Shown here: positions 46,401-54,160 of the stretch, piece by piece
Layout of the letters: every line of letters begins with the position of its first letter
How positions within the stretch are numbered: the first letter of the stretch is position 1
Assembly (NCBI GenBank): GCA_947498785.1
Contig: CANMLS010000011.1
Span: 62,001 to 126,000, forward strand
DNA from: an uncultured Aquimarina sp.
GTDB lineage: Bacteria > Bacteroidota > Bacteroidia > Flavobacteriales > Flavobacteriaceae
Length of the DNA: 64,000 bases
Reading direction: 5' to 3'
The notes under the pieces: generated by a model
The model's database searches: none
Told to the model about the DNA's origin: nothing
The model's input: the letters and a program-made list of their open reading frames with translations, nothing else
Made by a program: the position numbers and the translations under genes

Positions 46401-46549
46401 CAGCACAGGATATCGCTGTAAAAAATGAACTTACCAAAAAGATTGATGAGCAATTGACCACTTTTGACAAATTAATTACTGAAGAAATTAAAAGTTTTAA
46501 TGCAGAGTTCAATACCTTGCAACTTAATTATCTTTTTGTAGAAAAATAA
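43436..46549 (+). CDS. Secreted VPS10/sortilin-like beta-propeller protein, 1037 aa
   Basis: A signal peptide (ending FTINSQ) precedes a propeller region with at least eight Asp-box (SxDxGxTW) motifs, for example TTDGGRTW, SVDAGKTW, SNDGGKTW, STDSGKTW, SDDGGDTW, TYDGGETW, SQDGGATW and TNDYGKSW. A C-terminal helical part (about residues 880-1037) is rich in Lys. The family includes glycoside hydrolase-like and sorting receptor proteins; catalytic residues were not assigned. The next gene starts at the following base. Confidence 0.9.
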   Translation: MYSHFTKAICILFFAFGSIFTINSQTYNEELYNALEYRLIGPFRGGRSAAVTGVPGKPNLFYFGATGGGVWKTTDGGRTWANISDGFFGGSIGSIAVSKSDPNVIYVGGGEKTLRGNVSSGYGVWKSVDAGKTWVQAGLPNSRHIPRIRIHPTNPDIVYAAALGNIYKPTEDRGVYKSNDGGKTWNKVLFANQDAGAVDLTLDPNNPRILYASTWNARRTPYSLSSGGNGSALWKSTDSGKTWNEISKNKGFAKDTLGIMGVTVSPVNSERVWAIVENKEKGGVYRSDDGGDTWKQLNSSRSLRQRAWYYSRIYADPQDIDVVYVVNVSYHKSKDGGKNFSSHRAPHGDHHDLWIAPENPKRMVIGDDGGAQITYDGGETWSTYHNQPTSQFYRVTTDNSFPYRIYAAQQDNSTIRIKHRSTGQSISEDDWERTAGGESAHIAVDPKDNDVVYGGSYDGFLTRINHKTETVRSISVWPDNPMGHGAEDMKYRFQWNFPILFSKHNPNKLYTFSNRVHVTENEGQSWEVISPDLTRNDPDKQKSSGGPITQDNTSVEYYCTIFAAAESPLKEGLLWVGSDDGLVHISQDGGATWNNVTPKGMPEWIMINSIEPSAFEEGTCYVAGTKYKSGDFAPYLYKTNDYGKSWTKITNGIKSEHFTRVLREDPKQKGLLYAGTETGMYISFNDGTNWQSLQLNLPIVPITDLTIKDNNLIVATQGRSLWIIDDLTVLHQLNNTIKTQKHILYKPKDSYRMGGGSSKDSKTEGTNHPAGVMTYFYLKNYDTEKDTISLTYFNTKNDTIKSFSTKAKEKKNQLKIEEKGAQMFAWNMRGDGAEKLEGMILWWANLNGPKAVPGNYKVSLTINGKEVSRQPFTILADPRAESTVQQMQSQFDFITSVNKTVDRAHKSIKKIKKINKQLKAFATQYKDNDITKDLVKKATELQKKFGEIEKALYQTKNKSNQDPLNFPIKLTNKLGHLNSLVGMGDFEPTAQDIAVKNELTKKIDEQLTTFDKLITEEIKSFNAEFNTLQLNYLFVEK

Positions 46550-47101
46550 ATGCTCGAATATTATAATTACATAAAATCCATGCACCTCATCTTTGTGATT
46601 ACATGGTTTGCAGGGTTATTTTATATACCCAGACTATTTGTATATCAGATCGAGGCTTCGCAAAAACCATCTCCTGATAAAGAAATTCTAGGAAATCAAC
46701 TTAAGTTAATGGCCAAACGTCTTTGGTTTATTATCACCTGGCCTTCTTCTATATTAGCCACTTTATTTGCTATTTGGTTACTAGTTTTAATGCCAGGCTG
46801 GTTAGAACAACCATGGATGCATGTAAAATTAGGGTTTGTGGTATTACTTATCCTTTATCATTTTAAATGTCATCATATCTATAAACAGCTTCAAAGTGAT
46901 GTTGTAAAATGGTCTTCTAATCAGATGCGAATGTGGAATGAAGGCTCTACTATTATTCTTTTTTCGGTGATTTTTTTGGTAATTGTCAGAGATGCTGTTA
47001 ATTGGATTTATGGTGTTATCGCAATCATATCACTATCTGTATTACTTATGATGGGAATCAAACTTTACAAAAGAATAAGAAATAAAAACCCTGAGGCTTA
47101 A
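46550..47101 (+). CDS. hemJ: HemJ-like protoporphyrinogen oxidase (CopD-related family), 183 aa
   Basis: Four membrane helices and the signature SMHLIFVITWFAGLFYIPRL with the conserved His in helix one, then MAKRLWFIITWPS, WMHVKLGFVVLLILYHFKCH and RMWNEGSTIILF. It fits the UPF0093/HemJ family, which oxidises protoporphyrinogen IX and supplies ferrochelatase. This would complete heme synthesis with hemA-F and hemH, although it lies 22 kb away. It begins right after the sortilin-like stop. Confidence 0.88.
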   Translation: MLEYYNYIKSMHLIFVITWFAGLFYIPRLFVYQIEASQKPSPDKEILGNQLKLMAKRLWFIITWPSSILATLFAIWLLVLMPGWLEQPWMHVKLGFVVLLILYHFKCHHIYKQLQSDVVKWSSNQMRMWNEGSTIILFSVIFLVIVRDAVNWIYGVIAIISLSVLLMMGIKLYKRIRNKNPEA

Positions 47102-47116
47102 TATAAATTAAAAAAT

Positions 47117-47212
47117 GCGTTAGGGATAGAAGTGGCATCCTTTTTTCTTGTTATACTGAGCTTCTTGAAGTATACAAGCAAAAAAGATAAAACGAATAGC
47201 CCGGCCGAACGC
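47117..47212 (+). ncRNA. Structured RNA element resembling the Flavo-1 motif
   Basis: GCGTT (47117-47121) pairs with AACGC (47208-47212). AGGGATAGAAGTGGCATCCT, a T-run, then AAAAAAGAT and CGAATAGCCCGG follow the conserved boxes I recall from the Flavo-1 RNA of flavobacteria. The T-run and A-run pair to give a stem whose tip holds a REP-like palindrome (47151-47175). The name is from memory and unverified. Confidence 0.6.
47151..47175 (-). repeat. REP-like palindrome in the loop of the structured RNA
   Basis: ATACTGAGCTTCTTGAAGTAT is a near-palindrome whose minus strand ends TCAGTATAA and resembles copies A-C. It lies in the variable loop of the Flavo-1-like element. Confidence 0.45.
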
Positions 47213-47248
47213 CCAAGAAAATAATTAAAGTAAAATCGTATAAGAATC

Positions 47249-47794
47249 TTGAATTTTATCTCGCAGACATATCAGATCAAATCAGGAAAATCTGTTGTTA
47301 TTCGAGAAGCCACTCCAGAAGATGCCAAAAAGTTACTAGAACTCAAACTTCTATACCTTAAAGAAACAGATACTATACCGTTATTTGATTATGAATACAC
47401 CAATAGCATAGAAGAAGAAGCATCGTTAATTCAACGTTTAAAAAAACAACCTAATAGCTTACTTCTAATCGCAGAGAATAATGGAAATATAATTGGAAAT
47501 ATTGACCTTATAGGCAGTTTGAGAAAAAAAATGGACCACACAGCTATGATTGGTATGGGTATACATACGGCATGGCAAAACCAAGGAATTGGCACTTTAT
47601 TACTTCAAAATGTATTGACATGGTCAATACACAATAAACCATTAAAACTACTCTGGCTAGAAGTTTATGCTACGAATCTTTCTGGTATTAGTTTATATAA
47701 AAAAATGGGGTTCCAGGAATCTGGATATATTGAAAATTTCTTTCTTGAAGAAGAAAAATATATAGATAAGGTTACAATGATTATTAATCTTTGA
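47249..47794 (+). CDS. GNAT N-acetyltransferase, 181 aa, TTG start
   Basis: VVIREATPEDAKKLLELK opens a GNAT fold, LIAENNGNIIGNIDLIG is the central strand pair, and the acetyl-CoA loop is HTAWQNQGIGTLLLQN, followed by LEVYATNLSGISLYKKMGFQ. No upstream ATG is in frame; the TTG at 47249 gives a complete N-terminus, so a non-ATG start is likely. The substrate is unknown. Confidence 0.85.
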   Translation: MNFISQTYQIKSGKSVVIREATPEDAKKLLELKLLYLKETDTIPLFDYEYTNSIEEEASLIQRLKKQPNSLLLIAENNGNIIGNIDLIGSLRKKMDHTAMIGMGIHTAWQNQGIGTLLLQNVLTWSIHNKPLKLLWLEVYATNLSGISLYKKMGFQESGYIENFFLEEEKYIDKVTMIINL

Positions 47795-47823
47795 GGTTAC
47801 TTTTTCTCAAGATGTGATAACAA

Positions 47824-47855
47824 AAAGACTGCCTAATTATTTTTAGACAGCCTCT
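47824..47855 (-). terminator. Terminator for the HEIGH metallopeptidase gene
   Basis: CTGCCTAA (47829-47836) pairs with TTAGACAG (47843-47850) with one mismatch, and the minus strand continues into TCTTTTTG. It lies 25 bp after the stop at 47880. Confidence 0.7.
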
Positions 47856-47879
47856 TAATTTATAAGTGCATTACTTATT

Positions 47880-48668
47880 TTATCGACATAACCTGTTACT
47901 TCTATTGCTATACATTCTTCTTACAGCCCTACGATCGTTTACAGAAACATTGTTTGCATTAAAAACCACACTAGGATTTGATCCAGAAGTCATAATCGAA
48001 CTAGTATCATTATTAGGTGTTCCAGGCACCTGTGTTCCAAAAAACCCTTGTTCTGCATGAAGAAACCCGATATTATGTCCAATTTCATGAGTTAATATAT
48101 TACCCCATTCTCTAGCCGTTACTGGATCTCCATCAATACTAGGCTCATTAAGATTCAAAATAATCAGACCTCCTTCTACTCCATTGGTAGGAAACTCTCC
48201 TAGACCCCAACCGCCTATTTCACCAGGTCTTGCCAAACGGACGAGAATATCAGGATTAGAAGTAACTTTTACTAATCGAAGCGTTGTATTATTTACCCTA
48301 TTCCACAAGTTAATCCCTCTTTGAAATCCTCTTCCTGCAGCATTATTACCCAAAGCATTCTGAATACGAATATTACCTGCTCTGTTACAATTAACTATAC
48401 CAAAAAAAGCTTGCTTTTGGTAGTTATCTTCTTTTAGTGTTTCTTCGGTGAAGAAAATATCTCCATCTACAATATATCCTCCTTTAGTGGATCTAACGGA
48501 TGTTTTATTCATATCAAATCCCATACTCTGTAATTTTGATAAAATTTCGGAAGATATATCCTGTTGAATAATTGTACTGTCCTGTTGAACATCATTGTCA
48601 ACATCACTAGAACATCTTGTCATACCAATAGCAATAACTATCAGCATAGCTAATTTAAAAGTTTTCAT
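47880..48668 (-). CDS. HEIGH-motif zinc metallopeptidase lipoprotein (M57-like), 262 aa
   Basis: Signal and lipobox MTRC (C19) are followed by a propeptide-like region and HEIGHNIGFLH, whose zinc ligands are H194, H198 and H204 and catalytic Glu is E195. SSIMTSG is a Met-turn. The HEIGH motif is typical of the Bacteroidota M57 family, and such proteins may have several substrates. It stands alone, convergent with the GNAT gene. Confidence 0.9.
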   Translation of the reverse strand: MKTFKLAMLIVIAIGMTRCSSDVDNDVQQDSTIIQQDISSEILSKLQSMGFDMNKTSVRSTKGGYIVDGDIFFTEETLKEDNYQKQAFFGIVNCNRAGNIRIQNALGNNAAGRGFQRGINLWNRVNNTTLRLVKVTSNPDILVRLARPGEIGGWGLGEFPTNGVEGGLIILNLNEPSIDGDPVTAREWGNILTHEIGHNIGFLHAEQGFFGTQVPGTPNNDTSSIMTSGSNPSVVFNANNVSVNDRRAVRRMYSNRSNRLCR

Positions 48669-48890
48669 AATTGTATATATTTAAGTTGAATGTTGAAATT
48701 ATTAAATCACTGATAATAAAACAATTAAATTGTTACATGTTTAACATTTTAGGCTTATTTGTATTTAATTCTTGATTCTTAGTTAAGAGAAAAAATAATG
48801 ATGGTCAGGTGTATAAAATTTGGTTTTATGTGTTAGGGTGTCGTTGTTAAGACTTTTCATTATCTTCGTGCAACTTTTTAGCATAATTCT

Positions 48891-49748
48891 ATGATCAAAT
48901 CCATGACAGGCTTTGGGAAGTCGGTTCTACAACTCCCTACAAAAAAAATTACCATAGAGGTTAAGTCGCTTAACAGCAAAAACTTAGACATCAACGCAAG
49001 AATTCCTTCACAATACCGTGAAAAGGAGCTTCAAATGAGAAATACTATAGCGAAAACCTTGGTAAGAGGTAAGGTTGATTTTGGATTATATGTAGAAGCC
49101 ACTGGTGAAGAAACATCAAACAAGGTTAATGAAGCTATTGTAAAAGAGTATATGAGACAACTATCGAATGTACATCAGGGTGATACTACAGAATTACTAA
49201 AAATGGCTGTTCGAATGCCAGATGCCTTAAAAACCGAACGTGAACAAATAAATGAAGAGGAATTTAAAGCCATAACTGATGCGCTTGGTAAGGCACTCAT
49301 AGAGATAGAATCCTACAGAAATGACGAAGGAAAAGCATTAGAAAAAGATTTTAATCTTCGTATCAAAAACATAGGTAAATTGCTAGAAAAGGTCATACAA
49401 ATTGATCCAGAACGTATGACTGCGGTAAGAGAAAAATTACAAAAAGCTGTTTCTGATCTAAAAGAAGAGGTAGATCAAAACCGTTTTGAACAAGAATTGA
49501 TTTATTATCTTGAAAAATTCGATATTACCGAAGAAAAAGTGAGACTGGCCAACCATTTGGAATACTTTGCTACGACATTAAATTCTGCAGATTCTAATGG
49601 CAAAAAACTCGGGTTTATCACTCAGGAAATAGGCCGTGAGATCAATACTATTGGTAGTAAATCCAACTATGCACCTATGCAACAGTTAGTCGTTCAGATG
49701 AAAGATGAACTCGAAAAAATTAAAGAACAATTGTTAAATGTGTTGTAA
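48891..49748 (+). CDS. yicC: YicC/YloC-family endoribonuclease
   Basis: The 285-aa protein begins MIKSMTGFGKS, has SLNSKNLDINARIPSQYR, and ends with the conserved EIGREINTIGSKSNYAPMQQ motif and ELEKIKEQLLNVL. The family is linked to ribonuclease activity (established for close relatives). It is followed with no spacing by gmk, and the yicC-gmk order is common in Bacteroidota. Confidence 0.93.
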   Translation: MIKSMTGFGKSVLQLPTKKITIEVKSLNSKNLDINARIPSQYREKELQMRNTIAKTLVRGKVDFGLYVEATGEETSNKVNEAIVKEYMRQLSNVHQGDTTELLKMAVRMPDALKTEREQINEEEFKAITDALGKALIEIESYRNDEGKALEKDFNLRIKNIGKLLEKVIQIDPERMTAVREKLQKAVSDLKEEVDQNRFEQELIYYLEKFDITEEKVRLANHLEYFATTLNSADSNGKKLGFITQEIGREINTIGSKSNYAPMQQLVVQMKDELEKIKEQLLNVL

Positions 49749-50336
49749 ATGAGCCAAGGTAAACTTATTGTACTTTCAGCACCCTCTGGAAGTGGAAAAA
49801 CTACTTTAGTTAAATACTTACTTAACCAAGAGGAATTAAATCTTGGATTTTCAATTTCTGCTGCTTCCAGAGAACCTCGTGGAGCCGAAATTCATGGAAC
49901 AGATTATTATTTTTTATCCTTAAGAGAATTCAAAAACAAAATCAAAGCTGATGAATTTCTTGAATGGGAAGAAGTCTATCGGGATAACTTTTACGGCACT
50001 TTAAAAACCGAAGTACAACGACTGTGGGATAATGGTAAACATGTAATTTTTGATATCGATGTCGTTGGTGGTTTGGATATCAAAAGTATTTATCCAGACC
50101 GTACTCTGGCAATTTTTGTAAAACCACCAAGTATCGAAGAACTCAAAATTCGTCTTAAAAAACGTAAAACAGAATCTGAAGATAAGATCAATATGCGTGT
50201 CGCTAAAGCATCTACAGAAATGGCAACTGCTCCTCAATTTGATGCTATAGTTACCAATGACGATCTAGAAAAAGCAAAAGAAGAAGTAACTCAATTAGTA
50301 AAAAAGTTTCTTTTTGATATAAATAAAAAAAATTGA
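49749..50336 (+). CDS. gmk: Guanylate kinase
   Basis: The P-loop SAPSGSGKTTL (residues 9-19), SAASREPRGAEIHGTDYYF and GGLDIKSIYPDRTLAIFVKP are characteristic of this 195-aa enzyme. It phosphorylates GMP to GDP. It starts right after the yicC stop. In this family the next gene is usually nadD; here an Abi-like gene lies between. Confidence 0.96.
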   Translation: MSQGKLIVLSAPSGSGKTTLVKYLLNQEELNLGFSISAASREPRGAEIHGTDYYFLSLREFKNKIKADEFLEWEEVYRDNFYGTLKTEVQRLWDNGKHVIFDIDVVGGLDIKSIYPDRTLAIFVKPPSIEELKIRLKKRKTESEDKINMRVAKASTEMATAPQFDAIVTNDDLEKAKEEVTQLVKKFLFDINKKN

Positions 50337-50399
50337 CTATATTTGTAGTATCTATACCCGCCTCGCCTCTCTTTGAAGCGCATTTTTGGTGGGTTTTTT
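50337..50399 (+). promoter_or_regulatory. Candidate promoter followed by a short terminator before the Abi-like gene
   Basis: TATATTTG at 50337-50344 matches the Bacteroidota -7 consensus TAnnTTTG, with TTTG about 22 nt upstream. About 12 nt further on, ACCCGCC (50356-50362) pairs with GGTGGGT (50388-50394) and is followed by TTTTTTG. The arrangement would make a short RNA or attenuate the downstream gene. Confidence 0.55.
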
Positions 50400-50406
50400 G
50401 TTTTTT

Positions 50407-51336
50407 ATGACTGAAAAAAAAATCTACTCCAAGCAACCTAAATCGTTTAAAAAACAAGTTGAATTACTTGAAAAAAGGGGGTTAAACTTTAAAAACAAAC
50501 AAAAAGCTGAAAAAGTATTAGCAAACATCAGTTATAATCGTTTAAGCGCTTATTGGTATCCTTTTATTAAAGAACCAAAAGATGAAGAAATATTTAAAAA
50601 AGGTGCTCGGTTTGAAACCGTTTTTAAAATCTACCAATTTGATAGCGAGCTAAGAATTGTACTATTTTATGCTATTGAGCAAATCGAAATTGCATTAAGA
50701 ACTCAAATAATTTTTCATTTATCAAGTAAATATAATTCTGGTTTTTGGTTCGAGAATCAAGAAGCTTTCAAAAGCTATCCTTTTTATGTAGAATTGTTAA
50801 AAAAATTATGTGTTAATGTAAAAGATTCTAATCAGGAACATATTAAAAAATATAACAGAAAGTACATTCAATACATTCCTCCTTCTTGGAAAAGTTTTGA
50901 AACTCTTTCATTTAATACGTTATTTTCAATATTCAAAAATTTAAAAGACAAAAAGGAACAAATATTAATTGCTAAGCATTTTGGTTTGCACCATGAAGTC
51001 CTTAAATCCTGGATAGATACCATTATTTATGTAAGAAATATTTGTGCACATCATAGCCGACTTTGGAATATAAAACTTACAATTAGTCCAGTTTGGTTAA
51101 AATCCCCTCATAGTGAATGGATAAACACTTGGGATAATAAAGGTCAACCAACCAATGATAAAGAGTTAAAGATGTATTCAGCAATATGTGTAACTACATA
51201 TTTACTTGATCACGTAAATCCATATCATAAGTTTAGAAAAAGATTAATTGATTTATTAAAAAAGTATCCAGAAATAGATATTGCCCATATGGGTTTTACA
51301 GAAACTTGGAAAACAGAACCCTTGTGGTTAAAATAG
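50407..51336 (+). CDS. Abi-family abortive-infection protein (Abi_2-like), 309 aa
   Basis: It starts MTEKKIYSKQPKSFKKQVEL, has NRLSAYWYPFIK near residue 50, the IEQIEIALRTQI helix and RNICAHHSRLWN, an R-x4-H HEPN-type motif typical of RNase-like Abi proteins. The ATG at 50407 is preferred over 50386. Such proteins stop host growth during phage infection. It is inserted between gmk and nadD and has its own promoter-like sequence. Confidence 0.85.
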   Translation: MTEKKIYSKQPKSFKKQVELLEKRGLNFKNKQKAEKVLANISYNRLSAYWYPFIKEPKDEEIFKKGARFETVFKIYQFDSELRIVLFYAIEQIEIALRTQIIFHLSSKYNSGFWFENQEAFKSYPFYVELLKKLCVNVKDSNQEHIKKYNRKYIQYIPPSWKSFETLSFNTLFSIFKNLKDKKEQILIAKHFGLHHEVLKSWIDTIIYVRNICAHHSRLWNIKLTISPVWLKSPHSEWINTWDNKGQPTNDKELKMYSAICVTTYLLDHVNPYHKFRKRLIDLLKKYPEIDIAHMGFTETWKTEPLWLK

Positions 51337-51345
51337 GTTTAATAA

Positions 51346-51927
51346 ATGAAAAACATAGGATTATATTTTGGGACATTTAACCCTATTCATATAGGTCATT
51401 TAGCCATTGCTAACCATATGGCTGAGTTCTCTGATCTTGATGAAATCTGGATGGTAGTGACTCCTCATAATCCACATAAAAAGAAAAGTTCTTTACTGGA
51501 TAATCATCATCGTTATGAGATGGTATACCGTGCAACAGAGTTCTATCCAAAGCTAAAACCCAGTGATATAGAATTTGGATTGCATCAACCTAATTATACA
51601 ATATATACATTAGCTCATTTACAGGAAAAATACCCAGAAGATCAATTTCATCTCATTATGGGTGAAGATAACCTAAAGAGTTTTCATAAGTGGAAAAATT
51701 ATGAAGTCATTCTAGAAAATCATAACATCTATATATATCCTCGTATCGCAGAAGGGAACGTAGAATCCCAATTTAAGGATCATCCAAAAATTCAACGCAT
51801 TAAAGCTCCTATTATGGAAATCTCTTCTACATTTATACGTAACTCTATTGCAAAAAGTAAAAATGTAAAACCATTGCTTCCAGTTTCTGTATGGAAATAC
51901 ATTGATGAAATGAATTTTTATAAATAA
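51346..51927 (+). CDS. nadD: Nicotinate-nucleotide adenylyltransferase
   Basis: GLYFGTFNPIHIGHLAIANH carries the nucleotidyltransferase HxGH motif, followed by VVTPHNPHKK, LIMGEDNLKSFHKWKN and ISSTFIRNSI at the end. The 193-aa length is typical. It joins nicotinate mononucleotide and ATP to form deamido-NAD. It lies 9 bp after the Abi-like gene. Confidence 0.95.
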   Translation: MKNIGLYFGTFNPIHIGHLAIANHMAEFSDLDEIWMVVTPHNPHKKKSSLLDNHHRYEMVYRATEFYPKLKPSDIEFGLHQPNYTIYTLAHLQEKYPEDQFHLIMGEDNLKSFHKWKNYEVILENHNIYIYPRIAEGNVESQFKDHPKIQRIKAPIMEISSTFIRNSIAKSKNVKPLLPVSVWKYIDEMNFYK

Positions 51928-51930
51928 CTC

Positions 51931-52575
51931 TTATAAGCTATTAATAGAAGGTCCTCCCATAGTTTCTTTTATTCTTTTCATAAGTCTATGTACTCGACCG
52001 CTACCTCCAGCAATAATACCAGAAGTAAGAACAATATCGATAGATTGTATAATAGTCATTTGAATATTTGACAACTCTGTTTCTGAACCATTAAATACTA
52101 TCCCTGCCATAAGACGTAACCCAGAAAAAGAAAGAATTAATCCTATCACAAAAGCAATAAGAGTTGTTCTCTTTTGCCTTTTTAACCCTCTCGTCGTTAA
52201 AAACTCTTCTAACTCTTTTTTTTCTTTTATCATTTTTACCACTTCTACAGACTCTGGTTTTTCTTCGGTAGATTCTGCATCTGTTAATGCAGCGATATCA
52301 AGAGGATTATTTAATTGCTCTAGAAATTTATTAATATCAGTAATACGATCTTTACATTGTATTTTTACTTTCTCATTGGGATCATCAACAAATATTTCAA
52401 TAAATTGTTCTACAACCAGCATAATTACAGATATATAACCAAGCATAGCTATTACATTTCCTGGAGTCAAATGAGAAAGATCAATAGCAGGTAGTTCTTT
52501 TTCAAAATAAACAAAACTTGCGATCACAAGTATGGAAAGAAGTATTGCTATTGGGTTTTTGTATAATGCATTCAT
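51931..52575 (-). CDS. Hypothetical membrane protein, 214 aa
   Basis: The ATG at 52575 is preferred over 52605 because it starts directly at a hydrophobic helix (MNALYKNPIAILLSILVIAS). Further helices lie near residues 40-58, 130-155 and 180-200, with a charged cytoplasmic segment between (KEKKELEEFLTTRGLKRQ). The end (GGSGRVHRLMKRIKETMG) is basic. No family is recognised. Its stop is 4 bp from nadD's (convergent). Confidence 0.7.
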   Translation of the reverse strand: MNALYKNPIAILLSILVIASFVYFEKELPAIDLSHLTPGNVIAMLGYISVIMLVVEQFIEIFVDDPNEKVKIQCKDRITDINKFLEQLNNPLDIAALTDAESTEEKPESVEVVKMIKEKKELEEFLTTRGLKRQKRTTLIAFVIGLILSFSGLRLMAGIVFNGSETELSNIQMTIIQSIDIVLTSGIIAGGSGRVHRLMKRIKETMGGPSINSL

Positions 52576-52723
52576 TGTTGAAAAAGTATATAGATAAAAA
52601 TACAAAATCTATAGTTGACAGTTCGTATTTATTAAACAAAACAAATGATATCATTTGACGTAAAAAAGCACAACTCTTAAAAGGTTGTGCCTTTCATCCA
52701 TAATCAGTCTATACTTTTAGATC

Positions 52724-53302
52724 TTATATTATGCTTTTTTTCCATACCCGATCTTTAAAAACATCATCAACAGTTGTATTAAAAACGTGATTAAAATAGT
52801 TGCTCATTGTTTTAATACCAACTCCAGTGATAACACCAAGAATATGTTTTTCGGTATAACCTGCACTTAAGAAACTATCAATATCTGTTTGTAAGGGTAA
52901 TCCTCTTGTTGAAGTAATAATTTTTGTAAACAAGCTTAGGGCCTTCAATTTATTATCTGGTATTTCAACATTATTACGGATTGCATCTGTTACTTCTGTA
53001 GGCACATTGGTCATCTGATCCCCTACAAAACTATGTGCTGCCATACAGTATTCGCAACCGTTTTCAAAGGCAGTGGATAGAAATACAACTTCTTGTTCTT
53101 GTGGAGTAAAACCAGAATTAGCTCTAAATGAATTATACCCTGCCACATAACTATCTAATAACGCAGGATTATTTGCCATGCCTGCATACATATTAGGAAT
53201 AAAACCTAATTTCTTCTCTGTATTCTCTAATATTTTGCTCGAAACTCTGTCTGCGTTTTCAATTGTTTTTGGTTCTAAATGCATTGTTTTTAGCGTGTTC
53301 AT
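52724..53302 (-). CDS. AhpD/carboxymuconolactone decarboxylase-like protein, 192 aa
   Basis: The motif ENGCEYCMAAHSF (C83, C86, H90) is the CxxC-x3-H active site of AhpD-type peroxidase-related proteins. KLGFIPNMYAGMANNPALLD is the usual N-terminal segment. Such proteins reduce peroxides or alkyl adducts. It lies 60 bp downstream of a TetR gene in the same direction, with a shared palindrome upstream of each, so it is a likely TetR target. Confidence 0.88.
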   Translation of the reverse strand: MNTLKTMHLEPKTIENADRVSSKILENTEKKLGFIPNMYAGMANNPALLDSYVAGYNSFRANSGFTPQEQEVVFLSTAFENGCEYCMAAHSFVGDQMTNVPTEVTDAIRNNVEIPDNKLKALSLFTKIITSTRGLPLQTDIDSFLSAGYTEKHILGVITGVGIKTMSNYFNHVFNTTVDDVFKDRVWKKSII

Positions 53303-53327
53303 GGTGTTTTAAATTTAAATTAATATT

Positions 53328-53345
53328 ACTAAGTAATCGCTTAGT
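53328..53345. promoter_or_regulatory. TetR-type operator upstream of the AhpD-like gene
   Basis: ACTAAGTAATCGCTTAGT is an 18-bp dyad with ACTAAG/CTTAGT arms, 25 bp upstream of the gene start. A related sequence (ACTAATCAATTGCTTAG) lies at 53948-53964, upstream of the TetR gene. Confidence 0.65.
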
Positions 53346-53362
53346 TTTGATATAAAAAAAGT

Positions 53363-53926
53363 TTATAAGTTTTTGAATGTTACTTCGATAAAATCATCCA
53401 ACTGTGCTGCATTAAACATTTTTGACGCTACAGATAACCCTTGTAACGCTACCATAAGATAATTTGCTTGTTTATCTATAGTAATTTTATCTTTTCGGGT
53501 ATCGTAGCTTAATTTATTTATGAAAGACTCTCTAACGTTTGTTGCAAATTTCACAATTTCTGACATAATCAATGTATCCGTACTCTCCCCTAGTTCATTT
53601 ACTGTATTGGTAAGTAAACATCCTTTATTACTATTATTATCTTTTGAAAATTCAATAAAATTATGGAAATATTGTTTTATTGCTTCTACTCCTTCTGAGT
53701 TATCTAATCTATCAATGAGTTCAAATTGTGCTTTTTTCTTATAACACTTTATACTTTCCAAAAATACTCCTTGTTTATTACCAAAACTAGCATAAACAGA
53801 AAACTGGTTAATCCCCATTTCTTTTTCTAACATCCTCACAGAAGTTGTTTCATAACCATTTCTCCAAAAAAGCTGCATTGCTTTTTCTATAACTTCTTCT
53901 TCTTTATATTCTTTTCTTCTAGCCAC
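53363..53926 (-). CDS. TetR/AcrR-family regulator, 187 aa, GTG start
   Basis: The N-terminal HTH reads IEKAMQLFWRNGYETTSVRM and QFSVYASFGNKQGVFLESI, then a helical ligand domain with the CLLTNTVNELGES segment. The codon at 53926-53924 is GTG, and no in-frame ATG precedes it. It probably represses itself and the AhpD-like gene. Ligand unknown. Confidence 0.9.
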   Translation of the reverse strand: MARRKEYKEEEVIEKAMQLFWRNGYETTSVRMLEKEMGINQFSVYASFGNKQGVFLESIKCYKKKAQFELIDRLDNSEGVEAIKQYFHNFIEFSKDNNSNKGCLLTNTVNELGESTDTLIMSEIVKFATNVRESFINKLSYDTRKDKITIDKQANYLMVALQGLSVASKMFNAAQLDDFIEVTFKNL

Positions 53927-53928
53927 AA

Positions 53929-53964
53929 ATTAGTTTTACTATACAAAACTAATCAATTGCTTAG
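53929..53964. promoter_or_regulatory. Operator region upstream of the TetR gene
   Basis: ATTAGTTTT (53929-53937) pairs with AAAACTAAT (53945-53953) as a 9-bp perfect inverted repeat; the second arm overlaps ACTAATCAATTGCTTAG (53948-53964), which shares its outer bases with the operator at 53328-53345. Confidence 0.6.
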
Positions 53965-54028
53965 AAACAGAAAAATAAAAAGAGGAAAAACTCCCTCTTC
54001 TTACTACAACTTGTAGAGTAACTTTAAA

Positions 54029-54160
54029 CTAATTACTGCAACAACCAGGTTTTGCACATGCATCAGGGCCATCACATACTGGTGGTTTTCCCGCTACAAT
54101 CTTTTTTTGCAAAGTTTTGGTAAGTACTTTTACTTCTTCCAATTTCATTAATTCTTTCAT
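54029..54160 (-). CDS. Cys-rich RiPP-like precursor, 43 aa
   Basis: MKELMKLEEVKVLTKTLQ ends KKIVAG, a leader with the LxKxxxxK[VI][IV]AG pattern also seen in the 36231 gene. The core KPPVCDGPDACAKPGCCSN holds four Cys and several Pro. No modifying enzyme or exporter is next to it, and 390 bp of gene-free DNA lie upstream. A second start at M5 is possible. Confidence 0.6.
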   Translation of the reverse strand: MKELMKLEEVKVLTKTLQKKIVAGKPPVCDGPDACAKPGCCSN

